Shown piece after piece: positions 38,780 to 47,591 of a stretch of DNA of 51,892 nucleotides. The DNA comes from Streptomyces sp. yr375. Lineage in GTDB: Bacteria > Actinomycetota > Actinomycetes > Streptomycetales > Streptomycetaceae. Positions within the stretch are counted from its first letter, which is position 1. Each line of letters starts with the position of its first letter. The notes under the pieces were generated by a model. That model had not been told where the DNA came from. It was given only the letters and a program-made list of their open reading frames with translations, and did not search any database. A program made the translations under genes and the position numbers. Location: contig NZ_FOFF01000056.1 of NCBI RefSeq assembly GCF_900110755.1, positions 1 through 51,892 of the forward strand. The letters are read 5' to 3'.

Positions 38780-41278
38780 TCACGGGGGGTCGGAGGGGGC
38801 GATGTCCTGTTCGGCCCAGATCGTCTTGCCCGTGGCCGTGGGCCGGGTGCCCCAGCGCTGGGTGAGCTGGGCGACCAGGAGCAGGCCCCGGCCGCCCTCG
38901 TCGTAGGTGCGGGCGCGGCGCATGTGGGGCGCGGTGCTGCTGGCGTCCGAGACCTCGCAGATGAGGCTTCTGTCGTGGATGAGCCGGAGTTGGATGGGCG
39001 CCTCGGCGTACCGGATCGCGTTGGTGACCAGCTCGCTCACGACCAGCTCGGTGACGAAGGCGGCGTCGGTCAGACCCCAGGTGTCCAGTTGCCCGACGGC
39101 GTTCTTGCGGACCTCGGCGACGGCGGCGGGATCGGGGGCGACGTCCCAGACCGCGACCCGGGCCGAGTCCAGCGCCCGGGTGCGGGCGACGAGCAGGGCG
39201 ACGTCGTCGATGGGCCGGTGCGGGAGCACCGCGCCGAGGACCGTGTCGCACACCGTGTCGAGGGAGGCGGCGGGGCGCGCGAGCGCCTGGCACAGCCGGG
39301 ACAGACCGTCGTCGACGGCGGCGGAGTCGGCGTCACGATCACTGGATGCGGATGCGGACGCGGACGCCGGTGCCGGTGCCGGTGCGATCAGGCCGTCCGT
39401 GTACAGGACCAGCAGGCTGCCCTCAGGCAGTTCGATCTCGGCCGACTCGAAGGGCAGCCCGCCGAGCCCGAGCGGCGGCCCGGTCGGCAGATCCAGCAGC
39501 TCTACGGTGCGGTCGGGGCCATGGGCACCATAGGGGCTCACCACTACGGGGAGCGGGTGGCCGGCCCGGGCTAGGGTGCAGCGGCGCGAGACGGGGTCGT
39601 ACACCGCGTACAGGCAGGTCGCCCCGACGTCCTCGCCGGCCAGCCGGACGACCAGGTCGTCGAGGTGGGTGAGCAGTTCGTCGGGCGGCAGGTCGATGTC
39701 GGCGAGGGTGCGGACGGCGGTCCGCAGCCGTCCCATGGTCGCGGAGGCGTGGATGCCGTGGCCCACGACGTCCCCCACGACCAGCGCCACCCGCGCGCCG
39801 GACAGCGGGATCACGTCGAACCAGTCGCCGCCCACCCCGGCCCGGGCCCCGGCCGGGAGGTACCGGGACGCGACCTCCACCGCGTCCTGCTCCGGCAGCC
39901 GCTGCGGCAGCAGACTGCGCTGCAGGGCGACCGCCGTGCCGCGTTCGCGGGTGTACCGGCGCGCGTTGTCGATGCAGACGGCCGCCCGGGCGGCCAGTTC
40001 CTCGGCGAGGACGAGATCGTCCTGCTGGAACGACTCGGGATGCCGGTGCCGGACGAAGACGGCGACGCCCAGGACGCTCCCGCGCGCGGTCAGGGGCACG
40101 GTCATCACCGAGTGGATGCCGAACTCGCGGATCCGTTCGGCCCGCAGCGGGTGCCGGGCCGCCCAGTCGACGATCACGGGATCGGTCGTCCGGTACCGCA
40201 GCGACCGCCCCGACCGCACACTGTCCGCCGGCGGCGCGCCCGCCGGATACTCCTCCGTCCCGCCCGGGACGACGGCCGCCTCGGGCACCCCCGGCAGCAC
40301 GGACTGATGCGCGATGCGGCGCAGCACGAGCGAGCCGTCGCCCGAGTCCGTACGCCTGTCCTCGCCTCCGCCTCCGCCTCCGCCGTCACCGTCACCGGTG
40401 TCGCCGTCGGCCTCGTCGAGGGAGGCCAGCAGGTCGACGCTGACGAAGTCGGCGAGGTCGGGGACCGCCACGTCCGCCAGTTCCTGTGCCGTCCGGGTCA
40501 CGTCGAGGGTGCTGCCGATGCGCCGGCCGGCCTCGGCGATCAACTGGAGGCGGTTGCGGGCCCAGTACTGCTCGGTGATGTCGTGCGCGGTGAGGGAGAC
40601 ACCGCGGGTCCGGCCCGCGGCGTCCCGCAGCGGGGCCAGGACGACCGACCAGGCGTGCTCCTCGGGCTCACCGGCGGTCCGCAGATAGTTCTCGCGGTAG
40701 TGCGGGCGGCCGGTCGCCAGCACCCGAAGCATGTCCTGCTCGGCCACTTCGCCCGCCGCGTCGTCCACGATCTCCGACACGCGCAGCCCGCGCATGTCAC
40801 GCTCGGTGAGCGCCATGGTGCGTTCCAGGCCCTCGTTGGCGCGCCGCAACCTCAGCCCGGTGTCGTACAGCGCCAGCGCGCAGCTCGGAGACTGGGCGAA
40901 GCTCCAGCCCACCAGGTCGTCGTCGGCGGGCGCGGGCTCCTGCCCGGTCAGGGCGGAGACCAGCAACCACTCGCCGCCGCCGGACTCCGGCGTACGGTGG
41001 TGGGCCAGCACGCGGGCGTCGACGCGGTGACCGTCCCGGTGCCTGAGGGCGAGGTCGCCGTGCCACCTCGGCAGCCCGGCGAACGGCGGGAGCCGCGCCG
41101 GGGTGGGCTCCTCGGCGAGCAGTACGGCGGCGGACCGGCCCAGGATCCGCGCCGCCGAATGCCCCAGCAGCGCTTCGGCGCCCGCGTTCCACCCGGTCAC
41201 GGTGGCGTGCTCGTCGACGGTGACGCGCGCGGTGAGCGCCTCGTCGACGACGTCCCGGACGGAACCCGTCTCCTCCAT
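38780..41278 (-). CDS. PAS-PAS-GAF-SpoIIE phosphatase with anti-sigma-type ATPase domain (paralogue)
   Basis: An 832-residue protein with the same domain order as the protein at 15274-17709: two PAS domains (about 5-250), a GAF domain (about 255-440), a PP2C/SpoIIE phosphatase (about 460-690; GVGGDWFDVIPL, VVGDVVGHG) and an HATPase_c domain (about 705-820; ELVTNAIRYA, GRGLLLVAQL). Long blocks around the phosphatase and ATPase sites are nearly identical between the two. This copy carries two low-complexity inserts, a Gly/Asp run in the GAF domain and an Ala-Pro/Ala-Ser run after the phosphatase. Its expected role is dephosphorylation of an anti-anti-sigma factor, linking a PAS/GAF-sensed signal to a stress sigma factor. 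ATG 41278 has only a weak binding site. Confidence 0.92.
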   Translation of the reverse strand: MEETGSVRDVVDEALTARVTVDEHATVTGWNAGAEALLGHSAARILGRSAAVLLAEEPTPARLPPFAGLPRWHGDLALRHRDGHRVDARVLAHHRTPESGGGEWLLVSALTGQEPAPADDDLVGWSFAQSPSCALALYDTGLRLRRANEGLERTMALTERDMRGLRVSEIVDDAAGEVAEQDMLRVLATGRPHYRENYLRTAGEPEEHAWSVVLAPLRDAAGRTRGVSLTAHDITEQYWARNRLQLIAEAGRRIGSTLDVTRTAQELADVAVPDLADFVSVDLLASLDEADGDTGDGDGGGGGGGEDRRTDSGDGSLVLRRIAHQSVLPGVPEAAVVPGGTEEYPAGAPPADSVRSGRSLRYRTTDPVIVDWAARHPLRAERIREFGIHSVMTVPLTARGSVLGVAVFVRHRHPESFQQDDLVLAEELAARAAVCIDNARRYTRERGTAVALQRSLLPQRLPEQDAVEVASRYLPAGARAGVGGDWFDVIPLSGARVALVVGDVVGHGIHASATMGRLRTAVRTLADIDLPPDELLTHLDDLVVRLAGEDVGATCLYAVYDPVSRRCTLARAGHPLPVVVSPYGAHGPDRTVELLDLPTGPPLGLGGLPFESAEIELPEGSLLVLYTDGLIAPAPAPASASASASSDRDADSAAVDDGLSRLCQALARPAASLDTVCDTVLGAVLPHRPIDDVALLVARTRALDSARVAVWDVAPDPAAVAEVRKNAVGQLDTWGLTDAAFVTELVVSELVTNAIRYAEAPIQLRLIHDRSLICEVSDASSTAPHMRRARTYDEGGRGLLLVAQLTQRWGTRPTATGKTIWAEQDIAPSDPP

Positions 41279-41333
41279 GGCCGCTCATCTCGCTCTCGTC
41301 GGACTCCGGCCTCCGACTCCTCACTTACCCGTA

Positions 41334-41648
41334 CTACCCTTTTTCAACATTATTCCGCCGCAGCGTACGTGCGCACCATCCGATGACCATGGCGTTGACC
41401 AGCGCCCCGACGGCCACGGCGACGACGAACATCGCCGTGCCGTCCGGCAGTACGGCGAGGACGAAACTGGCCGGGAGGGTGGCGAACAGCGGAATGACCC
41501 CGGCCATGGACTCACCCGAGTCGTCGGCGACGCTCACGACGAGCGCCCAGCCGAGCAGGACGGCACAGCCGGCCAGGTAAACGAGGGCGACGACGTCGGT
41601 GAGGGCATGCCGCAGCCAGGTCAGCGGGCGGGTCGGCGGGCGGTTCAC
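41334..41648 (-). CDS. small membrane protein of the two-component operon
   Basis: A 104-residue protein with three hydrophobic segments (about 15-38, 45-66 and 70-92), starting VNRPPTRPLTW and ending with a basic RTLRRNN tail. GTG 41648 overlaps the response-regulator stop (GTGA), with GAGGAG upstream, so it is translationally coupled as third gene of the kinase-regulator operon. No family is recognised. Small membrane proteins in such operons may modulate the kinase, which is only inference here. Confidence 0.8.
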   Translation of the reverse strand: MNRPPTRPLTWLRHALTDVVALVYLAGCAVLLGWALVVSVADDSGESMAGVIPLFATLPASFVLAVLPDGTAMFVVAVAVGALVNAMVIGWCARTLRRNNVEKG

Positions 41649-42343
41649 TCGGGTGAGCTCCTCGGGTGCGGGCCGGACGGGTTCGGGCGGGTCAGGCCGA
41701 GGTCGTAGGCGAGGATCGTCGCCTGGACCCGGTCGCGCAGCCCGAGCTTCCGCAGCAGGGCGTTGACGTGCGACTTCACGGTGCCGACGGTGATGCCGAG
41801 GTTCTGGGCGATCTCCGCGTTGTTGAGTCCCGACGCGAGCAGCGCGAGGACGTTGCGCTGGCTGCCGGTGAGACTCTCCAGCTCGCGCGGACCGCTCCCG
41901 GACCAGGCGGCGGGCCCCGCCCCGGACGCGTAGTGGCCGATCAGCCGACGGGTCGCGGACGGCGCGAGCACGCTCTCGCCCGCGGCCACCACCCGGATGC
42001 CGTCCAGCAGTTCGGCGGGCCTCACGTCCTTGAGCAGGAACCCGGACGCGCCCGCGCGCAGCGCGTCGAAGACGTACGCGTCGAGGTCGAAGGTGGTCAG
42101 GACGAGGACCCGGGGCGCGTCCGGGCGGCCGGTGATGATGCGGGTGGCGGCGATGCCGTCCAGTTCGGGCATCCGTACGTCCATGAGGACGACGTCGGGG
42201 GCCAGTTCGGCGGCGAGCCGCACCGCGGCGGCCCCGTCGGCGGCCTCGCCGACGACCGTCATGTCCTCCTCCGCGTCGATCACGGCGGCGAACCCCGCCC
42301 GGACGATGCCCTGGTCGTCGACGACCAGCACGCTGAGGCTCAT
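41645..42343 (-). CDS. LuxR-family (NarL-type) response regulator
   Basis: A 232-residue response regulator. The receiver domain has the acidic pair DD at 9-10, phospho-acceptor Asp55 in VVLMDVRMP and FLLKDV. The LuxR helix-turn-helix near the C-terminus reads LASGLNNAEIAQNLGITVGTVKSHV (cited in parts), followed by LLRKLGLRDRVQA. ATG 42343 overlaps the kinase stop by four bases. It closely resembles the regulator at 3779-4441. Its kinase is the unusual double-module protein upstream. Target promoters are unknown. Confidence 0.93.
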   Translation of the reverse strand: MSLSVLVVDDQGIVRAGFAAVIDAEEDMTVVGEAADGAAAVRLAAELAPDVVLMDVRMPELDGIAATRIITGRPDAPRVLVLTTFDLDAYVFDALRAGASGFLLKDVRPAELLDGIRVVAAGESVLAPSATRRLIGHYASGAGPAAWSGSGPRELESLTGSQRNVLALLASGLNNAEIAQNLGITVGTVKSHVNALLRKLGLRDRVQATILAYDLGLTRPNPSGPHPRSSPE

Positions 42344-44721
42344 GGCTCCAGCTCCCTCTTCTCGCCCGCGAGGGGCAGCCGTAGGTGGACCGTGCCCGGT
42401 CGGCCGGCAGTGGTGGCCAGGGTGCCGCCGAGCGTCGCGGCACGCGCCGCCAGCCGCGCCCGTACGGCCGGGTCGTCGGCGCGCGGCACGCCGGTCGCGG
42501 TGAGCGTCAACGTACCGTCGCGCACGTCGAGTTCGAGCAGCGCGGGCTCGTCGCCGCCGGCCGCGAGCACCGTCTCGGCCGCGTGGTAGGCGGCCAGGTC
42601 CACGGCGGTGGGCAGTCGTTCGGGGACACGGTCGGTGAGCCGTATCTCCACGTCGCGGCCGGTGGCCCGGCACTGCTGGGCGAGCAGATCGAGGGCCTGG
42701 ACGGTGGGCTGCGGCCGCAGTGCGGGCCCCGACGCCCCCTCCCCCTCCCCCTCCCCTTCCCCTTCTCCTTCTCCTTCCCGGACGGTGTCGAGCAGGGCGC
42801 GCATCGCGGCCAGCGCCTCACGGGCGCGTTCGGCGACCGCGTCGAGCCGCCCCGCCGCCGCCTCCTCGACCATGTCGCCGGTACGCGCCAGCACGGTGCT
42901 CTCCAGCCCGGCGGCGATCCGCCGCCGCTCGGCCCACGCCTCCCGTACGGCCTCCTCGGTCCAGGCGACGAGACGTTCGTCCCGCGCCCCCCGCACCGCC
43001 GACTCGCGCCGCCCCCACATACGTCCACCCCACCAGGCCGGCCCGACCACAAGCCCTGCCCCGACCACGGCACCCGCCCCAACTCCCCACCCTGGAAGGT
43101 CCGTTCCCCGCTCCAGAACGGCAACCGCCACCGCGCCCGCATGCACAACCACGGCCGCGGCGGCGTGTGTCGCCGTTCGGGGACCGTTGCGGGCACCGGT
43201 GCGCGCGGTGTCCGTCGTCGCGCGGGACGTCACCGCGGCCAGGGCCGCGCAGGTGCCGAGGATGCTCAGGGCCGGGGGCAGGAGGACCGGGCCGGTGTAG
43301 TCGGCCGTGGTCATCGCCGGGGGCCAGAGCAGGGCCAGGCCGAGCAGGGTGAGCTGGGCGGTGCGGGGCGCCCGGCGCAGCCACAGCAGCGCGACCGCCT
43401 GGGCCGCCGCCAGGAGGGCGAAGAGGGCGCCTGCGGAGACCTGCGCGCCGCCCGACTGGATCTCCGTGCGGATGACGAGCACCGGAATCAGGGGTTGCAG
43501 GACGAGCCCGACGGCGGCCGTGACCTGCGCCGGCCGGTAGCCGCGCGGGACGGAGCGGTCCGCCGGGGCAGCGCTCCGGCCGGGCAGGACGGCCCGTACC
43601 TCCCAGCCGCCGTCCGCCGTCGGACCGCTGGTCAGCGTGCCGCCCGCCTCCCGCGCCCGGGACCGCAGGAAGCCCTGGCCGCGTCCCCCGCCGAGGCCGA
43701 CGCCGTGCGCCGCCGCACCGGCCGGGGGTGCCGCGCTGGTGACGACGACCTCCGTGCGGGCGTCGCCGTACCGGCACACCACCCTCGTCCGCGCGCCGGG
43801 CGCGTGCCGGGCCACGTTGGTCAGCGCCTCGCGGACGATGCCGTACACCGCGTCCGCGACCGCGCCGTCCGGCAACGCCCCGCCCTCGCCCCCGATCTCG
43901 TCGTCCACCTGTTGGTTCAGTCGGCGGAAGCCCGCGATCAGGCCTCTCAACCGCTCCTCCGGGGACGGCAGTTGCTCGCGCGAGGGCGCCGGTGCCCGTA
44001 CCGCGCCGAGTGCGCGGGTGACCTCGCGGCCGGTCTCGACCGCGAACTCCAGTGCCTCGGCGGCCAGTTCGGGACGCCGGTCGCGCAGTCCGAGCGCCGC
44101 GCCCGCCGTGACCACCACGGCGGTCAGATGGTGGGCGCTGACGTCGTGCAACTCCCGTTCCATACGCCGTCGTTCGGCTGCCGGGAGCCGGTGGCGTTCG
44201 GTCTCGGCCCGGTTCAGGAGCCGTTCGGCGGCCCGGCGCGCACGACGGTTGCGCCGTACCAGCAGGCCCGCGCCGCACGCGGACGCGTACAGCAGGGCCG
44301 TCAGGACGACGTCGAGGCCGTCGCGGTCGCGCAGCCCGTGCAGCCCGTGCAGGCCGATGCCCTGGAGCGACTGCCAGGCGGCCAGCGCCGTCACGCACAG
44401 CACGGCCGTGAAGGTGTCGCGTTCGGTCGCCACGGTGAACAGGGCCAGCGCGACGCCTGCGGTGCCGAGCACCGCCACCGCCCCGGCGGGCAGCGGCCCC
44501 GCCCCCAGCGCGCAGGCCACGACGACCACCACGAGGGCGGCCACCGGGCGGGTCCGGCGCAAGGCGAGCGCGGCCGTCACCGGTCCGGCGACCAGAGCCG
44601 CCACGAGCAGCGCGGACGCGGACGGGACGGCCCCGCGCGCCAGTTCCGCGCCGGGCCACAGCAGGGCCTGGGCGCAGAGCAGCAGGACCGGGAGCAGCCG
44701 GTCGTCGTCGGTTCGTTTCAT
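42340..44721 (-). CDS. double-module sensor histidine kinase; second module lacks the phospho-acceptor histidine
   Basis: A 793-residue membrane protein made of two kinase units in tandem. Unit one has membrane segments (about 8-155), the HisKA_3 motif RELHDVSAHHL with His192, and an ATPase domain with REALTNVARHA (297-307) and a GLGGGRGQGF G-box. Unit two begins with new membrane segments (about 400-560). It then has RRRIAAGLESTVLARTG (600-616), where the usual LHD is LES, so there is no histidine. An EG repeat (649-662) is followed by a weak ATPase-like end without an N-box. Unit two therefore looks regulatory. A 4-base overlap couples it to the response regulator. Bacterial kinases of this HPK7 group normally have about 400 residues. 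Confidence 0.88.
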   Translation of the reverse strand: MKRTDDDRLLPVLLLCAQALLWPGAELARGAVPSASALLVAALVAGPVTAALALRRTRPVAALVVVVVACALGAGPLPAGAVAVLGTAGVALALFTVATERDTFTAVLCVTALAAWQSLQGIGLHGLHGLRDRDGLDVVLTALLYASACGAGLLVRRNRRARRAAERLLNRAETERHRLPAAERRRMERELHDVSAHHLTAVVVTAGAALGLRDRRPELAAEALEFAVETGREVTRALGAVRAPAPSREQLPSPEERLRGLIAGFRRLNQQVDDEIGGEGGALPDGAVADAVYGIVREALTNVARHAPGARTRVVCRYGDARTEVVVTSAAPPAGAAAHGVGLGGGRGQGFLRSRAREAGGTLTSGPTADGGWEVRAVLPGRSAAPADRSVPRGYRPAQVTAAVGLVLQPLIPVLVIRTEIQSGGAQVSAGALFALLAAAQAVALLWLRRAPRTAQLTLLGLALLWPPAMTTADYTGPVLLPPALSILGTCAALAAVTSRATTDTARTGARNGPRTATHAAAAVVVHAGAVAVAVLERGTDLPGWGVGAGAVVGAGLVVGPAWWGGRMWGRRESAVRGARDERLVAWTEEAVREAWAERRRIAAGLESTVLARTGDMVEEAAAGRLDAVAERAREALAAMRALLDTVREGEGEGEGEGEGEGASGPALRPQPTVQALDLLAQQCRATGRDVEIRLTDRVPERLPTAVDLAAYHAAETVLAAGGDEPALLELDVRDGTLTLTATGVPRADDPAVRARLAARAATLGGTLATTAGRPGTVHLRLPLAGEKRELEP

Positions 44722-44880
44722 GGCGGGTCCAGGCTATGACCGCAGGTGAGCGGCCCGACTCCGGCGGAAGGCGGATTCGGGCCTCTTACCTGGGTTGCAG
44801 ACGCTGCACCTGCGGTTGGAGCGGCCAATCGTCCCGCAGCGCGAGGACGGCGCCGGTCCCTCGCCCCTAGCGTTCAACAC

Positions 44881-44899
44881 GTCGGACAACACGTCCGAC
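44881..44899. promoter_or_regulatory. perfect 7-bp inverted repeat upstream of the DUF5707 gene
   Basis: GTCGGAC (44881-44887) and GTCCGAC (44893-44899) are exact inverted repeats separated by AACAC, 29 bases before the start at 44928. An operator or a leader hairpin are both possible. Confidence 0.5.
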
Positions 44900-44927
44900 T
44901 CACTGAACTCGTCCAGGGGGATCCTCC

Positions 44928-45416
44928 ATGCCCAAGCCCGTGTCCAAGCCCATGTCCAAGCGCGTTCTCGTGTCCTCGCTCGTCGGTGTCGTCGCGGTCG
45001 GCGCGGTCGGCGCGGTGGCCGCCGGCGGCATCGCCGTCGCCTCGGCGTCGTCCTCGGCCGGCACGAAGGTGACCGTGGCGAACAGTTCCGTCCGCTACGT
45101 CGCCCCGTCCGGCGCCGCCGCCGGTTCGATCACGTTCACCGCCGACGTGAGTGACGACTCCGGTGTCCGTGGCCTCAAGGTCCTTGCCTGGCCCGCGAGT
45201 TCGAAGCTCGACCCGACCGAGGCGGAGCTGCGGGACGTGGCCGACGCCCGCTGCCACGGCACCACGGCGTCCCGCTGCACCTACACCCTGGCCGTCACGA
45301 AGGCGGAGGCCGCCGAACTGGCCCCGGGCACCTGGCACGTCTCGGTGCTGGCGACGGCCAAGGACGGCGACACGACGTTCGTGCCCCGCGCCGCCGCCTT
45401 CGACGTAACTCGCTGA
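44928..45416 (+). CDS. secreted DUF5707-like protein
   Basis: A 162-residue exported protein. A basic N-terminus (PKPVSKPMSKR) precedes a hydrophobic signal core and a probable cleavage site near ASASSSAG. The mature part is a beta-sandwich with segments SVRYVAPSGAAAGSITFTAD and GVRGLKVLAWPASSKLDPTE, two cysteines (DARCHGTT and SRCTYTL) and a closing FVPRAAAFDVTR, as in DUF5707 proteins of Streptomyces. Its function is unknown. GGGGGATCC lies before ATG 44928 as a usable binding site. It is transcribed divergently from the double-module kinase gene, making it a plausible target of that system, though this is untested. Confidence 0.78.
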   Translation: MPKPVSKPMSKRVLVSSLVGVVAVGAVGAVAAGGIAVASASSSAGTKVTVANSSVRYVAPSGAAAGSITFTADVSDDSGVRGLKVLAWPASSKLDPTEAELRDVADARCHGTTASRCTYTLAVTKAEAAELAPGTWHVSVLATAKDGDTTFVPRAAAFDVTR

Positions 45417-45529
45417 GTTTGTGTTCTCACCGCAGATCACGCGGCAGATCTGCGTGCGATGAATATTCCCGGAACGGGAAGTCACTCAGAATTATTTTTC
45501 CGACCTGCCCGATCACGGCATGCTACTGT

Positions 45530-45601
45530 CGACCTCAGTTGCAGTTGTGGTTGCCTAGAGGTTTTCCGACGGGTTGATCACCATCCCGAAGGAGATACAT
45601 C
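45530..45601 (+). promoter_or_regulatory. cspA leader region
   Basis: TACTGT at 45524-45529 may be a -10 element. The following 72 bases are markedly AT-richer than the surroundings and contain AGTTGCAGTTGTGG and CTAGAGGTTTTCC before the strong ribosome binding site GAAGGAG. Cold-shock genes generally carry long structured leaders whose folding changes with temperature; the exact transcript start is inferred. Confidence 0.4.
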
Positions 45602-45805
45602 ATGGCCACCGGTACCGTGAAGTGGTTCAACGCGGAAAAGGGCTTCGGCTTCATCGAGCAGGACGGCGGCGGCCCCGACGTCTTCGCCCACTACTCGAAC
45701 ATCGCCGCCCAGGGCTTCCGCGAGCTCCAGGAAGGCCAGAAGGTGTCGTTCGACATCGCGCAGGGCCAGAAGGGCCCGACGGCCGAGAACATCGTCCCCG
45801 CCTGA
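45602..45805 (+). CDS. cold-shock protein CspA family
   Basis: A 67-residue single cold-shock domain, full length for the family. It starts MATGTVKWFNAEKGFGFI, which includes RNP1 (KGFGFI), with RNP2 as DVFAHY, and ends PTAENIVPA. It binds single-stranded RNA/DNA and acts as an RNA chaperone in the cytoplasm. ATG 45602 has GAAGGAG seven bases upstream. It has its own terminator at 45836 and precedes a DEAD-box helicase gene in the same direction, a common cold-response pairing in Streptomyces. Confidence 0.97.
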   Translation: MATGTVKWFNAEKGFGFIEQDGGGPDVFAHYSNIAAQGFRELQEGQKVSFDIAQGQKGPTAENIVPA

Positions 45806-45835
45806 GCATCGGCGCTGACGCATACTTTCGTAGCT

Positions 45836-45863
45836 GGGGCCCGCACCTTGGGGTGCGGGCCCC
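45836..45863 (+). terminator. strong hairpin after cspA
   Basis: GGGGCCCGCACC (45836-45847) pairs perfectly over 12 bases with GGTGCGGGCCCC (45852-45863) around TTGG, 30 bases after the cspA stop. Very stable; it separates cspA from the helicase gene. Confidence 0.85.
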
Positions 45864-45895
45864 GGCTCGCTTCGTTTTCCGGCGATTTTCCGCCC

Positions 45896-45950
45896 GGTCT
45901 TCACCCCCGTTTTCACCTCGTTTTCACCCCGTTTCCGGCTCGTTCTCGCG
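45896..45950 (+). repeat. pyrimidine-rich 11-bp repeats in the helicase leader
   Basis: Units resembling CGTTTTCACCC follow one another at an 11-bp period (CGGTCTTCACCC, CGTTTTCACCT, CGTTTTCACCC, CGTTTCCGGCT, CGTTCTCGCG). They occupy the 150-base gap between the cspA terminator and the helicase start. The coding-strand T/C bias is striking in this GC-rich DNA. Confidence 0.7.
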
Positions 45951-46016
45951 ATTCTCTGCGCCGTTCTTCCCGCTGCGGAATTCCTTGTCACGCGCCCGCA
46001 ACAAGGAAGGTTCTGC

Positions 46017-47549
46017 ATGAACCATGCACGAAAAACCCGCACATACGACCGTTTCGCGGGATCGACGGGATCGTCGCGCTCGACAGGGTCGACGGGATCG
46101 AGCGGCGGCAGCCGTTTCGGCTCTCAGCGCCGCTCCGCAGGTCACGGCCGCCGACCGGCCGCACTCCAGGGTGAATTCGCGCCGCCGAAGACCATCACCC
46201 CCGCCCTGCCCGCCGTCGAGGCGTTCGCCGAACTCGCCCTGCCCGCCCCGCTGCTGGCCGCGCTCGGCCACGAGGGCGTGACCGTCCCGTTCCCCATCCA
46301 GGCGGCGACCCTGCCGAACTCGCTGGCCGGCCGTGACGTCCTGGGCCGTGGCCGCACCGGCTCGGGCAAGACCCTCGCCTTCGGCCTCGCCGTGCTGGCC
46401 CGGATGGAAGGCCGGCGTGCCGAACCCCGCCAGCCGCTCGCCCTCATCCTCGTCCCGACCCGCGAGCTCGCCCAGCAGGTCACCGACGCGCTCACCCCGT
46501 ACGCCCGCTCGCTGCGGCTGCGCCTCGCGACCGTCGTCGGCGGCATGTCGCTCGGCCGGCAGGCCGGCGCGCTGCGCGCCGGCGCCGAGGTCGTCGTCGC
46601 GACGCCGGGCCGGCTGAAGGACCTCATCGACCGGGGCGACTGCCGGCTGGGCGACGTCGCCGTCACGGTCCTCGACGAGGCCGACCAGATGGCCGACATG
46701 GGCTTCATGCCCCAGGTCACCGAACTCCTCGACCAGGTACGCCCCGACGGCCAGCGGATGCTGTTCTCCGCCACCCTCGACCGCAACGTCGACCTGCTCG
46801 TCCGCCGCTACCTCAGCGACCCGGTGGTGCACTCCGTCGACCCGTCGGCGGGCGCGGTGACGACGATGGAGCACCACGTGCTCCACGTCCACGACGCCGA
46901 CAAGCACCGTACGACCACCGAGATCGCGGCGCGCGACGGCCGGGTGCTCATGTTCCTCGACACCAAGCACGCGGTGGACCGGCTGACCGAGCACCTGCTC
47001 AGCAGCGGTGTCCGCGCGGCGGCCCTGCACGGCGGCAAGTCCCAGCCGCAACGCACCCGCACCCTCGCCCAGTTCAAGAGCGGCCATGTGACGGTGCTGG
47101 TGGCGACCAACGTCGCCGCGCGCGGCATCCACGTCGACAACCTCGACCTCGTCGTCAACGTCGACCCGCCCAGCGACCACAAGGACTACCTGCACCGCGG
47201 CGGCCGTACCGCCCGCGCCGGCGAGTCCGGCAGCGTGGTCACCCTGGTCACCCCCGCCCAACGCCGCGGCATGACCCGGCTGATGGCCACCGCCGGCATC
47301 TCCCCCCAGGTCACCCCGGTCCGCTCGGGCGAGGCGGAACTGAGCCGCATCACCGGCGCCCAGGCCCCGTCCGGCGTCCCGGTCGTCATCACCGCACCGG
47401 CCGCCGAGAAGCGACCGCGACGGGCCGGCGGCTCGTCCGCGTCCCGGGGCGGCCGTGGCCGTGGCGGCCAGGGCGGCCGTTCCTCGGCGGAGGCAGGCTG
47501 GCGCCGGACGACGGCCCGCCAACGCCCAGCGGCAGACCCGGCAGCCTGA
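46017..47549 (+). CDS. DEAD-box RNA helicase
   Basis: A 510-residue ATP-dependent RNA helicase. A low-complexity Ser/Gly/Arg N-terminus (SRSTGSTGSSGG) precedes the core. The motifs in order are Q-motif FPIQAATLP, Walker A GRTGSGKT, PTRELAQQ, ATPGRLKD, DEAD box VLDEADQM, SAT, ATNVAARGI and HRGGRTARAG. The C-terminus is an Arg/Gly-rich RNA-binding tail. It unwinds RNA structures, most needed in the cold, consistent with cspA next to it. ATG 46017 follows AAGGAAGG. The 150-base upstream spacer with pyrimidine-rich repeats may be a regulatory leader. Two small genes follow within 300 bases. Confidence 0.96.
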   Translation: MNHARKTRTYDRFAGSTGSSRSTGSTGSSGGSRFGSQRRSAGHGRRPAALQGEFAPPKTITPALPAVEAFAELALPAPLLAALGHEGVTVPFPIQAATLPNSLAGRDVLGRGRTGSGKTLAFGLAVLARMEGRRAEPRQPLALILVPTRELAQQVTDALTPYARSLRLRLATVVGGMSLGRQAGALRAGAEVVVATPGRLKDLIDRGDCRLGDVAVTVLDEADQMADMGFMPQVTELLDQVRPDGQRMLFSATLDRNVDLLVRRYLSDPVVHSVDPSAGAVTTMEHHVLHVHDADKHRTTTEIAARDGRVLMFLDTKHAVDRLTEHLLSSGVRAAALHGGKSQPQRTRTLAQFKSGHVTVLVATNVAARGIHVDNLDLVVNVDPPSDHKDYLHRGGRTARAGESGSVVTLVTPAQRRGMTRLMATAGISPQVTPVRSGEAELSRITGAQAPSGVPVVITAPAAEKRPRRAGGSSASRGGRGRGGQGGRSSAEAGWRRTTARQRPAADPAA

Positions 47550-47591
47550 CCCCACCATCCCTCCCTTTCCCCTCTCGGCAGGAGCGACTTC

